Positions 53,999 to 61,926 of a stretch of 64,000 bases of DNA are shown here, in pieces. Within the stretch, counting starts at the first letter, position 1, and the number at the start of each line of letters is the position of its first letter. Source of the stretch: Gammaproteobacteria bacterium (GTDB lineage Bacteria > Pseudomonadota > Gammaproteobacteria > Steroidobacterales > Steroidobacteraceae); the NCBI GenBank assembly GCA_028293725.1, contig JAQGOE010000032.1, positions 1 to 64,000 on the forward strand, written 5' to 3'. The notes under the pieces are model-generated. The model was not told the DNA's origin. It ran no database searches and worked only from the letters and a program-made list of their open reading frames with translations. Both the position numbers and the translations under genes were made by a program.

Positions 53999-55279
53999 AT
54001 GAGACGGGCCTTTCGCAGAAGAATCTACGGGCTTTCCTTTGTTGGAGGTGTTGCTGCCTGTGCTCTCGTTTGTCTTGGGAGCCTCTTACAACGGTTCGTC
54101 TCGATGTCCGACGAACTAGGAGAAAAAAACGAGCAGACGCTCGCCAGAATATCCTGCCGTGACGCTGGTCCCGCATGGACCACAGAAGACGAACGGTCTC
54201 GAACTCCGCTCTGCGACATCGCTGGTATCGAAAACGATCCGGCATTCCAAAGCTCCGACTATGTGCTGGACCGTCGCAATCGCTATTTTCTGTACAACAA
54301 AGGACATCTTCGCGGTTTCTGGTTGAACAGGTCGGACATCACGTTTCTTCGGCAATTCCGACAACCCAAATCAGTCACCTTCGAAACGGGCGAAAGATGG
54401 AGGCTCTATTCTGTACCAGCGACGATCGACGATCGTGTAGTCGAGGTCATGGTGGCAGTATTCGAATACGCACCATGGACGATCGGAAAAAATTCCGTTG
54501 GAGATGATGTAGACGAACAACTGCGAGATGAGGCACAAAAAATTATCAAGCAGCTGAGACAAGTGCAGATCCGCTCGCGAGCGGACGCTTGGCAGATCGT
54601 CGATGCGAAAACGCAGATAGTGCGTGCCTGGAGCGGGGACGTGCCGGCCCTGTACCCAGATCAGCTAAACTCGACTCCCTGGATGCTCCACGTTCAAGCC
54701 GGCCAGGTGTGGTTACAACGACGCGCAGCCACGGAAAGCCTTGAAGCCGTATCGGTTGCATCGATCGGAAGCCCGTATGTGTTTGTCCTCCTCGGGCTCG
54801 CGGCCTTTGCGTTGGGGTCGCTGGCAAGCTATCCGATAGCTCAACGATTTGTCAGGACGGGAGTCGCGCAGCCAACTTCACTGGACGACGCATTGCAAAC
54901 TGGGGAAAGCGATATCGTGGAGTTTAAGCAGGAGATCAAGGAGCGGCAGCAATTTCTAAAAGATGTCGCAGCCTTTGCCAACACACGCGGCGGTACCCTG
55001 TTCATTGGAATTGTCGACGGCACCAAGGAAATAGTTGGAGTGGATGGCGCGAAGCCCGATAGACGCGATGGGTTCGATCGAGGCCTCCGTGACTCGATTC
55101 GTCAGAACATTCAGCCCTCGCCCGATGTGGTTATCGACTATCCGCAGACCAACGATCGCTTCGTTGCCAGGGTCTTTGTACCAGCTGGCCGGGAGCCACA
55201 CTCGTTTGAAGGGCGCTACTACGTACGGGAAGGCTCACAAAGCAGGTTTGTGACAAACGGCGAGATCGCTCGCCTCTAA
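53999..55279 (+). CDS. Membrane protein with periplasmic region and cytoplasmic AlbA_2 (Schlafen-type) domain
   Basis: 426 residues. Helix one (about 11-32, LSFVGGVAACALVCLGSLL), a periplasmic part of about 220 residues, then helix two (about 259-280, YVFVLLGLAAFALGSLASY). The cytoplasmic end (from about 295) has SDIVEFKQEIKERQQFLKDV, AAFANTRGGTLFIGIVDG and EIVGVDG, the AlbA_2/AAA_4 putative nucleic-acid-binding domain, ending REGSQSRFVTNGEI. This resembles a transmembrane sensor with a DNA- or RNA-binding output; two-TM receptor-like AlbA_2 proteins are uncommon. Role unknown; the neighbours suggest defence or stress signalling. Confidence 0.75.
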   Translation: MRRAFRRRIYGLSFVGGVAACALVCLGSLLQRFVSMSDELGEKNEQTLARISCRDAGPAWTTEDERSRTPLCDIAGIENDPAFQSSDYVLDRRNRYFLYNKGHLRGFWLNRSDITFLRQFRQPKSVTFETGERWRLYSVPATIDDRVVEVMVAVFEYAPWTIGKNSVGDDVDEQLRDEAQKIIKQLRQVQIRSRADAWQIVDAKTQIVRAWSGDVPALYPDQLNSTPWMLHVQAGQVWLQRRAATESLEAVSVASIGSPYVFVLLGLAAFALGSLASYPIAQRFVRTGVAQPTSLDDALQTGESDIVEFKQEIKERQQFLKDVAAFANTRGGTLFIGIVDGTKEIVGVDGAKPDRRDGFDRGLRDSIRQNIQPSPDVVIDYPQTNDRFVARVFVPAGREPHSFEGRYYVREGSQSRFVTNGEIARL

Positions 55280-55468
55280 GGGAACCCGCGAAAGAAGAAC
55301 GTCGTCCCAGCTGTGAATGCACGATCGTGCAGCTTGTACACCGTAGCGGACCTCCCAGACGCTCAATTCACACCATCCGTGTGCCCGCCCAAGGCCTGAC
55401 TTGCGCGCCTCGAGGTTCGAACGCAGGCTGAACTTGGACAAAGTGACTGTGATCAGCCACTGAGCACA

Positions 55469-56019
55469 CTATCGGGATGAAGCGCGCTCCCACGTCAGTA
55501 CCCGCTGTGTCGACTGATCACCTTGCTTCAGAGGGACAGTCAATTTCAGATGCCGACCGTCGAAGGCGACATCGCGTCGAAGGTCCTGGCCAATTTCCTC
55601 CGGCAGCAGGGACGAATTGACGTGGTGCGTGATAGCTGATGCCTGCGCGTCAAAGTCCCAGGTGCCCAGATACGCGTAGTAGGTGTCAAAGCCAGCCGCC
55701 TTGAGGCCCGCCTCATCAACTGAGAGTTTTGCGCCGGAGGTCCTCGGAGGGCCGTTCGCTGGCGGCCGGTTCGGCGCGTAGATCTGAACGCTCATCCATC
55801 CGCTGCGATCGTACATGATGAGGCCTTGCGAGCCGGGCCAGAATAGCGGATCGGGTAGGGGCCGACCGGGCCTGAATACTCGATCGTGAGCAGCCGCCAG
55901 GTGCCAATGAGCGCCTCTGGCATCGCGGTTGAATTGGTGGTCGCTGACTCGGCGGGCAGTAGTGCCAGGATGCAGACTACGCAAAGAACCATCGCACACG
56001 AATGGGCCGAGACGCGCAT
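55469..56019 (-). pseudogene. Lipocalin-like secreted protein with a frameshift
   Basis: ATG 56019 (GAGGTG 5 bp upstream) opens MRVSAHSCAMVLCVVCILAL, a signal peptide, then ALIGTWRLLTIEYSGPVGPYP, the start of the Lipocalin_5-type domain. The next part (LFWPGSQGLIMYDRSGWMSV and QIYAPNRPPANG, to RVLTWERASSR) is in another frame. The shift falls near 55850. Length would be about 180 residues. Ligand and role are unknown. Its 5' end faces the integrase leader at 56100. Confidence 0.75.
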
Positions 56020-56134
56020 TGGTCACCTCTGGAGGTGTGTTTCTGGTTGGGTGGTGACGGCGTGCTGGTCCGACGGCTCAGACAGATATATACCCGGTAC
56101 ACACATTGAACTCAACAAGGTTGGGAGGTTCGAG

Positions 56135-57568
56135 ATGGGTCGCAAATCGATCACGGGCGGAGTCATGCCTGCCGGTCCTGCCCGAATCCAGTTAACCTTT
56201 TTCATCGATGGCGTGCGTTTCCGGCCTACGCTTCCCTGGATCCCGCATGAGGCGAACCTCCGTCATGCCCAGGCTTACCTGGCACGCATCAAAACACAGA
56301 TCACCGCCGGCACATTCTGCTTCGCCGACGAGTTTCCGAACTATCGGGGCCTTCGTAAACTCTCGCGTCCGTTGAAGATGAGGTCCTGCGGGGAGGTGTT
56401 TGATGCGTTTCTTCACCATGAGGAGGCACGCTGGGCGAGGGGTGATTTGGCCGCGATCACGGTCGCCTCCCATCGGAAAATCCTCGATCGCGACTGGCGG
56501 CCCCTCATTGGGTATCTACCCTTTCTCGGTATACAGCATTCGATGTTGCTCAAGATTGCGGACGCGCACAGCTGGCGTAAGAAAACCTACAACAACGCCA
56601 TCAGTGCGTTGCGACGCGCGTTTGAATTCGGGTTTCTCGACTACCCGGAGCGGCACAATCCGGCGGCGGCGCTGAAGTGTGCGCGCATGGGCAAGAAGGA
56701 TCGGCCCCGGATTGATCCTTTTAGCATTCAGGAGGCGGAGGTCCTCATCGCCGCCCTGCATCGGGACTGGGGCGAAGCGCAGGGCAACTACGACGAGCTC
56801 CGCTTCTTCACCGGACTTCGTCCCTCCGAAGAGATCGCCCTGTTGACGACCGACTACGATGCCGCGAAGGGTGTATTGAATATCACCAAGGCCCGCGTGT
56901 GCGGGATCGACAAGGATGTCACGAAGACCGGAGAGGACCGCCGAATTGTCCTGTGCCCGCGTGCGGTGGCGATCATCGAGCGCCAGTTCCGGTTGTGCGA
57001 ACGCGAGGTATTCGCCGGCCCCATCCGTCATGGCCACCTGTTTTTCACGGCGTCCGGTGCGCCGATGATGGACTTGAAATACGCCTACTGGCGCTGGCAG
57101 CGGACGCTGCGGCGACTCGCCATCCGGTATCGCAAGCCCTACATGGCGCGTCACACCTCCGTGAGCTGGAACCTGATGCTCGGTCGCAACCCGCTGCGGG
57201 TGGCGAAGGAGCATGGCCACCGCATTTCCACGATGTTCTCCGTGTATGCCGCGTGGATCGAAGGCGCGGTCGAAGCCGACATCGGCGCGATCCGCGACGC
57301 GATGAACCGCACAGGCGGCGAGATACGCGAAGCGACCACCCCGACCGCCGTGCTCCCGACTCAAATCGCGCCGCTTACCGAGTACCCATCGATTGCGACT
57401 GAAGCCAGCCCGCGCGAGACCGACGAGGCGAGTCCAAGAGTGTTTGCCACTGGTTACGCCAATAGGCGGCAACCTCTGAATTATAACTTATTGAAATCAA
57501 AGGATAATTTTAATGGAAAGGGAGGGACTCGAACCCTCGACCCCGGCATTATGAGTGCCGTGCTCTAA
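56135..57568 (+). CDS. Tyrosine recombinase/integrase of the tRNA-Met island
   Basis: 477 residues from ATG 56135 (GGGAGG 6 bp upstream). The arrangement matches the copy at 3356 (about 60% identical over the shared part): VRFRPTLPWIPHEANLRHAQ, KKTYNNAISALRRAFEFGF, FFTGLRPSEEIALL (box I Arg), PYMARHTSVSWNLM (box II, YxxR), GHRISTMFSVYAAW (His/Tyr). The last 29 or so residues are read from the attachment site, and the stop lies inside the tRNA gene, which shows that the element and tRNA are joined. It catalyses integration and excision of the 52.7-kb island. Confidence 0.92.
   Translation: MGRKSITGGVMPAGPARIQLTFFIDGVRFRPTLPWIPHEANLRHAQAYLARIKTQITAGTFCFADEFPNYRGLRKLSRPLKMRSCGEVFDAFLHHEEARWARGDLAAITVASHRKILDRDWRPLIGYLPFLGIQHSMLLKIADAHSWRKKTYNNAISALRRAFEFGFLDYPERHNPAAALKCARMGKKDRPRIDPFSIQEAEVLIAALHRDWGEAQGNYDELRFFTGLRPSEEIALLTTDYDAAKGVLNITKARVCGIDKDVTKTGEDRRIVLCPRAVAIIERQFRLCEREVFAGPIRHGHLFFTASGAPMMDLKYAYWRWQRTLRRLAIRYRKPYMARHTSVSWNLMLGRNPLRVAKEHGHRISTMFSVYAAWIEGAVEADIGAIRDAMNRTGGEIREATTPTAVLPTQIAPLTEYPSIATEASPRETDEASPRVFATGYANRRQPLNYNLLKSKDNFNGKGGTRTLDPGIMSAVL
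57491..57500. repeat. TTGAnnTCAA palindrome beside the right attachment site
   Basis: TTGAAATCAA followed by AGGA, 10 bp before the attachment sequence at 57511. Same motif at 4739-4748 and 4796-4805 around the left site. It lies within the integrase reading frame. Probably a recombinase or excisionase site, by position only. Confidence 0.45.
57511..57534 (+). other. Right attachment site within the tRNA-Met 3' end
   Basis: Covers the tRNA discriminator, acceptor 3' strand and part of the T-arm. Matches 4760-4783 at 23 of 24 positions. The integrase gene lies immediately to its left. With the tRNA intact, this is the island's end next to the chromosome. Confidence 0.85.
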
Positions 57569-57587
57569 CCAGCTGAGCTACCTTTCC
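57514..57587 (-). tRNA. tRNA-Met (CAT), elongator
   Basis: A 74-nt cloverleaf on the minus strand: 7-bp acceptor stem GGAAAGG/CCTTTCC with discriminator A at 57514, D-arm GCTC...GAGC, anticodon stem CGGCA/TGCCG with loop CTCATAA (anticodon CAT at 57551-57553), and T-arm GAGGG-TTCGAGT-CCCTC. The first pair is G-C, so it is not initiator tRNA (which has a C-A mismatch). The CCA end is not encoded. Its 3' end is the integration site. Confidence 0.95.
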
Positions 57588-57889
57588 CCAGTCCACAGCC
57601 CCCCATGCGGGACCCCCGCAGGGGGCGCGCATTGTCCTAGGCAACCCCCGGGGTGTCAACCAAAGCGCCTCACCCCCCTGGACCCCTCCCCCACACCCCA
57701 AGTCCAAGCTCCGGCCCCACCCCGTCAAATCCACCCCCCAAAGGCGTCTAGTATCTAAAGAGCCAAAACACCCCCACCCAACACCCCACAATTCGCTTTT
57801 TCCGCTCGAGCACCCCCCAAAAGGAGTTCCTTCAAGCATGGATTGCACCCACACCCACCCATCAACATCCCCTCCAACCGCAAAAAGAC
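57588..57889. other. C-tract-rich intergenic region
   Basis: About 300 bp with no gene. The plus strand is crowded with C runs (e.g. 57671-57699 and 57784-57792), so the minus strand, which is the leader side of tRNA-Met, has many G runs able to form quadruplexes. A 6-bp hairpin TGCGGG-ACC-CCCGCA is at 57606-57620. No convincing promoter for the tRNA was found. Confidence 0.5.
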
Positions 57890-57918
57890 TTGACGTCCAA
57901 CTACCAGGTTGGATTAAT
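57890..57918 (+). promoter_or_regulatory. Promoter with operator palindrome upstream of the first gntR gene
   Basis: TTGACG (57890-57895) and ATTAAT (57913-57918) are 17 bp apart, a good sigma-70-like pair. The spacer contains an inverted repeat, TCCAAC (57896-57901) and GTTGGA (57908-57913), separated by 6 bp. This placement would let a dimeric GntR regulator block its own promoter; binding is inferred. Confidence 0.6.
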
Positions 57919-57990
57919 TAATATTTACAATGGCGCAGCGTTCGGGCAAGCGTCGCTGTAAACTCAACCAAGGAAGGGGGGTTCGTCGTC

Positions 57991-58758
57991 ATGACGAGAG
58001 CAACAAACGCCGGCATTGGCGTAACACGTTATTTGCAGGTCTATACGGTCCTGTCGCAGGCGCTTGCGGAAGGCGACATCGGCGCAGGCGAAGCCTTACC
58101 CAGCGAGCCGTCCCTCGTACGCCAGTACGGCGTTTCCCGGACGACGGTACGCCGGGCCCTGGCGAGATTGGCGGCAGAGCGCTGCATCGTCCGGCGGCGC
58201 GGTAGCGGCACGTTCGCCCGCGATAAAGTTGCAAGAACCGTCTCCGCACGCCAGATCGCCTCCATCATCGACGACCCCCGTGGTGTTGCGACAAACACAA
58301 CGGTCCGGCTGCTCGAATTCAAGCACACTCCCATACCCGACTTCCTCCACCGCGAGTGGCCCGAGTTCGGCGCGAGTGTGTTGACCATCCGCCGGGTGCG
58401 GTATGTCGATCACGAGCCCGTCGCGCTCGTGACCGCCTATGTACCCGAAGAGCTCGCGAAGCAGCTCACGGCGCGCCGCCTCGGCAGCGACACTGTTCTC
58501 GCAGCGCTCGATAAGCTCGGATATCACGGCGCCACCAATGATCAGGAGATGACCGCTGTCGCGGCCGACCCGTTCACGGCGAAGCATCTGGGCTTCAGCG
58601 TCGGCTCTCCGGTCCTCAACATGAAGTGTCTGGCGCGGGATGCGCGCGGACGGATCTTGCGGTACGCGAATTACCTGTACCGGCCGGATCGCTATGAGAT
58701 TCACACCGTCGTCGAGCGCGACCGGCACCAACGCGGGCGCCGGGCAGCCAGTCTCTGA
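57991..58758 (+). CDS. GntR family regulator with UTRA domain
   Basis: 255 residues. The winged HTH (about 10-80) has GEALPSEPSLVRQYGVSRTTVRRALARLAAE and RRRGSGTFARD; the UTRA effector domain follows (FLHREWPEFGASVLTIRRVRY to LYRPDRYEIH). AGGAAGGGGGG precedes the ATG. It binds small-molecule ligands to control DNA binding. The palindrome in its promoter suggests autorepression. Its paralogue follows 14 bp downstream. Confidence 0.9.
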   Translation: MTRATNAGIGVTRYLQVYTVLSQALAEGDIGAGEALPSEPSLVRQYGVSRTTVRRALARLAAERCIVRRRGSGTFARDKVARTVSARQIASIIDDPRGVATNTTVRLLEFKHTPIPDFLHREWPEFGASVLTIRRVRYVDHEPVALVTAYVPEELAKQLTARRLGSDTVLAALDKLGYHGATNDQEMTAVAADPFTAKHLGFSVGSPVLNMKCLARDARGRILRYANYLYRPDRYEIHTVVERDRHQRGRRAASL

Positions 58759-58772
58759 CGGCGGCACACAAT

Positions 58773-59594
58773 ATGGCATCCAGAACCGCGCACCGTACGA
58801 AGAAATCCAAGCCGGCGCGGGGAAACGGATTCCCGGCACAGCGCAATGGCCGTGGCGTCGCACGGTATTACCTGCTCTACGAGCATCTGTCCGGCGCGCT
58901 GAATGACGGGACCATTCCCGCGGGCGGCGCTTTGCCCAGCGAACCCGAGCTCGTAGTCCGCTACAAACTTTCGCGAACGACCGTGCGTCGCGCACTGGCA
59001 AGACTGGAGGATGAGGGCCGGATCATCCGTCGCCGCGGTAGCGGCACCTTCGCGCGCCAGACCCGCAAGCCCCCGCGCCTTCACCTTGATCTACACACCT
59101 TCTTCGACGACCTACCGGAGTTGGCGTCCCAAACGACGACGTCGATCCTGCGATTCGAATTCGGAGCGGTGCCGACCTCTCTACGTGAGTTTCAGCCGCA
59201 GCTCGGCGCCCGGGCGCTGGTAATTCAACGTGTGCATCGCTTTCACGGCACGCCATACGCGCTGACGACCGCCTATGTCCCGGAACGGATAGGCCGGAAG
59301 ATCCGCCGAACCGCACTCGAGCGCGCCTCACTTCTGACAGTACTCGATCAACAGGGGCCGCGGACTTCAAAGACCGAACACACCACGAGCGCCGTCGCGG
59401 CGGACGCTGTGGCCACAAAACGCCTGGATGTAGCCTTAGGCGTGCCGCTGCTGCGCACCCGGGCCGTGCTGTCGGACAGCCATGACCAACTGCTCGCCGT
59501 AATAGAAAGTCTCAGCCGTCCCGACCGCTTCAGCGTGCGGGCGGCCCTGGAGCGCACCCGTAACTCAAACTCGCAATGGCGTTTGAAGCGCTAG
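58773..59594 (+). CDS. GntR family regulator with UTRA domain, tandem paralogue
   Basis: 273 residues, with a basic N-terminal extension, then GGALPSEPELVVRYKLSRTTVRRALARLEDE and RRRGSGTFARQ, and a UTRA domain (LREFQPQLGARALVIQRVHR to SLSRPDRFSVRAAL). Nearly the same recognition helix as the gene before, so it probably arose by duplication and may bind the same operator. Its last 30 bp overlap the 3' end of the convergent GGDEF/EAL gene. Confidence 0.9.
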   Translation: MASRTAHRTKKSKPARGNGFPAQRNGRGVARYYLLYEHLSGALNDGTIPAGGALPSEPELVVRYKLSRTTVRRALARLEDEGRIIRRRGSGTFARQTRKPPRLHLDLHTFFDDLPELASQTTTSILRFEFGAVPTSLREFQPQLGARALVIQRVHRFHGTPYALTTAYVPERIGRKIRRTALERASLLTVLDQQGPRTSKTEHTTSAVAADAVATKRLDVALGVPLLRTRAVLSDSHDQLLAVIESLSRPDRFSVRAALERTRNSNSQWRLKR

Positions 59595-61820
59595 TCCCAA
59601 CAGCTCATCGAATTCATCGGCGGGCAGCGGCCGGCCGTGGAGGAATCCCTGCGACTGCTCGCAACCCAGCGCTCGCAGGATCTCGAACTGCTCCACGGTC
59701 TCCACTCCCTCCGCCACAGTGCTGAGCCTGAACGCCCGCGCGAGCGAAATGATCGTCGACACCACCGCTTGCGAGTTCTCATCGCCCACCAACCCGCGGG
59801 TGAAAGAGCGATCGATCTTGAGTGCATCCACTGGGAGTTGCGATAGCCGGCTGAGCGAGGAATAGCCCGTACCGAAATCGTCGATGGAGACCTGCGCGCC
59901 GGCGGAGCGCAACGACTGCAACGTGCGTGTCAAACCCACCGAATCCTCCAGCAGCGCGCCCTCGGTGATCTCGATATCGAGACCGTTGCCCGACTTCGAC
60001 TGCCAGCCCGCCGCGCTGGAAAAGCGCTCCTCGAAATCCGGGTCGCGCAGCTGCACCGGCGAGACATTTACCGCGATTCGCAACGATTCGAACCCGAGGC
60101 GCTGCCAGCGCCGCAGGTCCCGCACGGCGCGCACCAATACCCAGTCCCCCACATCGACGATCAGCCCGGTTGATTCCAACACCGAGAGGAAGATCGCCGG
60201 CAGAACCAGTCCCCGCCCGGGATCGCGCCAGCGCAACAGCGCCTCCGCACCGCTGAGCATGCGGGTCGCGACGGAGAACTGCGGCTGGTAGTGCAACTCG
60301 AATTGCTCGGCGTCCAACGCCACGCGCAGACGCTGTTCCAGCGCGAGACGCTCGGCCACCTCGGTATTGATTTCCCGGCGGTGGCGCAGGAAGCGCTCGC
60401 CGGACTTACGGGCCTTATGAAGCGCGGCTTCCGCGTTCTGCAGAAGCGATTCAGAGTCGACCCCGTTTTCCGGATAGCGCGCCAGGCCCGCTTTGACGTT
60501 GATCCGGATCTCATGATCGCCAACGGTCAGCGGGAGACTGAAAGCGGCGGCCAATCGCTCATGCAGCACGCGCACCGAATCTTCGTAAGACGCGCGCCCC
60601 GAAATCACGATCGCAAAATTGCCGCTATCCAGGTGAGCGAGACAATCCGTTCCCTCGAACTGACTCTTGACACTGTCGGCCACGAACTGCACGACCTGAT
60701 CGCCGACGTGCCGGCCGAAAGAGTCGTTGATGACACCGAGGCGCTCGATATCGAACGCCACGACCAACACCTCCGCGTCCTCGCCCGCGTGCCGCGCCAG
60801 AAGCCGCGCAACCCGCTCGCAGAACAGGGCTCGCTTGGCAAGCCCTGTCAATGGATCGAAGTAGGAAAGAAACCGGACGGCATCTTCCTTATGCAGGTAC
60901 TGAAGCGCGAAAGACAGGTTGGCGGCAACCTCGCGCAACATCCGCAACTCCTCCTCGCTCGACCCGCAGGAATCAGCGGAACCAACGGTGAACGCGCCGA
61001 CAGGCGTGTCATCGACGAGCAGAGGAATCGCGGCGATGCAATTGATGTGCAGACTGAACAGCCGCTCCGAAAACACGAACCGGCTGCCCGCGCCGAGAAT
61101 GTCATTGCAAACAACTTCGACGCCCGTGCGCAGCGCACGTCCGGTTACCGTGTCGAATTGTTCGCTGCCTTCCGAAACAGGCTCCAACCGGAAACTGACC
61201 TCGTCCTTCTTATCGTTGGCCAGACCCGCCCAGGCAACAGGACGCGCGACGCGTGTGCCCGGCTCGATGAGTGTGACGAACGCGCACGAATACTTACCGA
61301 TGTCGTGGGCAATCCGGCACGCTTCCTGGAACAGGTGGGTGCGATCACGGATGCGCACCACCCCCGCATTGATCGCGGACAGCATGTGGAGCACCCGGCT
61401 GAGCCGCTCGATACGAGTCTCTGCGTCCTGCCTCGCAGACCGTAAAGCCACCTCACCCAGGGCACGCCTCACCGCCGGCCCGAGACGCGCAAGGTTTGTT
61501 TTGAGCACGTAATCGACTGCACCCGCTTTGAGTGCCTCGATCGCCCGTTCTTCGCCGATCGTGCCGGATAGGAAGATGAACGGGACATCCGGAGCCTCGC
61601 GCCGGACCAGACTCAGTGCAGCGGAGCCGTCATAACCCGGTAGCGAGAAATCGGAGATGACGACGTGCGGCCGCAGCTCGCGCAACTCAGTGCGAAGCCC
61701 AGCCTCGGTATCGACACGCACCCACGTGCAGCTCAAACCCGCCCACTTCAATTGCTGGATGGCAAGCTCAGCCTCGGCAGCCACATCCTCGATGATCAGC
61801 AGGCGCAGCTCCTGCTCCAT
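59565..61820 (-). CDS. REC-GAF-GGDEF-EAL protein, probable c-di-GMP phosphodiesterase
   Basis: 751 residues from ATG 61820. A receiver domain (LLIIEDVAAEAELA, VVISDFSLPGYDG with the phospho-acceptor Asp, YVLKTNL) precedes a GAF-like domain (about 160-320). The GGDEF domain has a degenerate active site (LAHLDSGNFAIVIS instead of GGDEF), so cyclase activity is unlikely. The EAL domain keeps GAEALLRWRDPGRG, NVSPVQL, DDFGTGYSSLSRL, DALKIDRSF and AEGVET, as in active phosphodiesterases. It should lower c-di-GMP in response to phosphorylation by an unidentified kinase. Confidence 0.9.
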   Translation of the reverse strand: MEQELRLLIIEDVAAEAELAIQQLKWAGLSCTWVRVDTEAGLRTELRELRPHVVISDFSLPGYDGSAALSLVRREAPDVPFIFLSGTIGEERAIEALKAGAVDYVLKTNLARLGPAVRRALGEVALRSARQDAETRIERLSRVLHMLSAINAGVVRIRDRTHLFQEACRIAHDIGKYSCAFVTLIEPGTRVARPVAWAGLANDKKDEVSFRLEPVSEGSEQFDTVTGRALRTGVEVVCNDILGAGSRFVFSERLFSLHINCIAAIPLLVDDTPVGAFTVGSADSCGSSEEELRMLREVAANLSFALQYLHKEDAVRFLSYFDPLTGLAKRALFCERVARLLARHAGEDAEVLVVAFDIERLGVINDSFGRHVGDQVVQFVADSVKSQFEGTDCLAHLDSGNFAIVISGRASYEDSVRVLHERLAAAFSLPLTVGDHEIRINVKAGLARYPENGVDSESLLQNAEAALHKARKSGERFLRHRREINTEVAERLALEQRLRVALDAEQFELHYQPQFSVATRMLSGAEALLRWRDPGRGLVLPAIFLSVLESTGLIVDVGDWVLVRAVRDLRRWQRLGFESLRIAVNVSPVQLRDPDFEERFSSAAGWQSKSGNGLDIEITEGALLEDSVGLTRTLQSLRSAGAQVSIDDFGTGYSSLSRLSQLPVDALKIDRSFTRGLVGDENSQAVVSTIISLARAFRLSTVAEGVETVEQFEILRALGCEQSQGFLHGRPLPADEFDELLGLALQTPLRV

Positions 61821-61926
61821 GTCCCCGTCCCACCTTGAACAATCGCTGCCGCAAACCATACGTAAGCAGCAGGGTGGGTGTCATGTTGCGGCGCGCTAAT
61901 CAAACTCCATTTTTGCGCCGGTCACG

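Noticed and set aside
55886..56134. Upstream extension of the island integrase frame
   Set aside because: It lies antisense to the lipocalin-like gene, and the start at 56135 has a good ribosome-binding site and matches the paralogue.
60291..61445. Plus-strand frame of 384 residues opposite the GGDEF/EAL gene
   Set aside because: Antisense shadow; the minus-strand frame has the expected domain motifs throughout.
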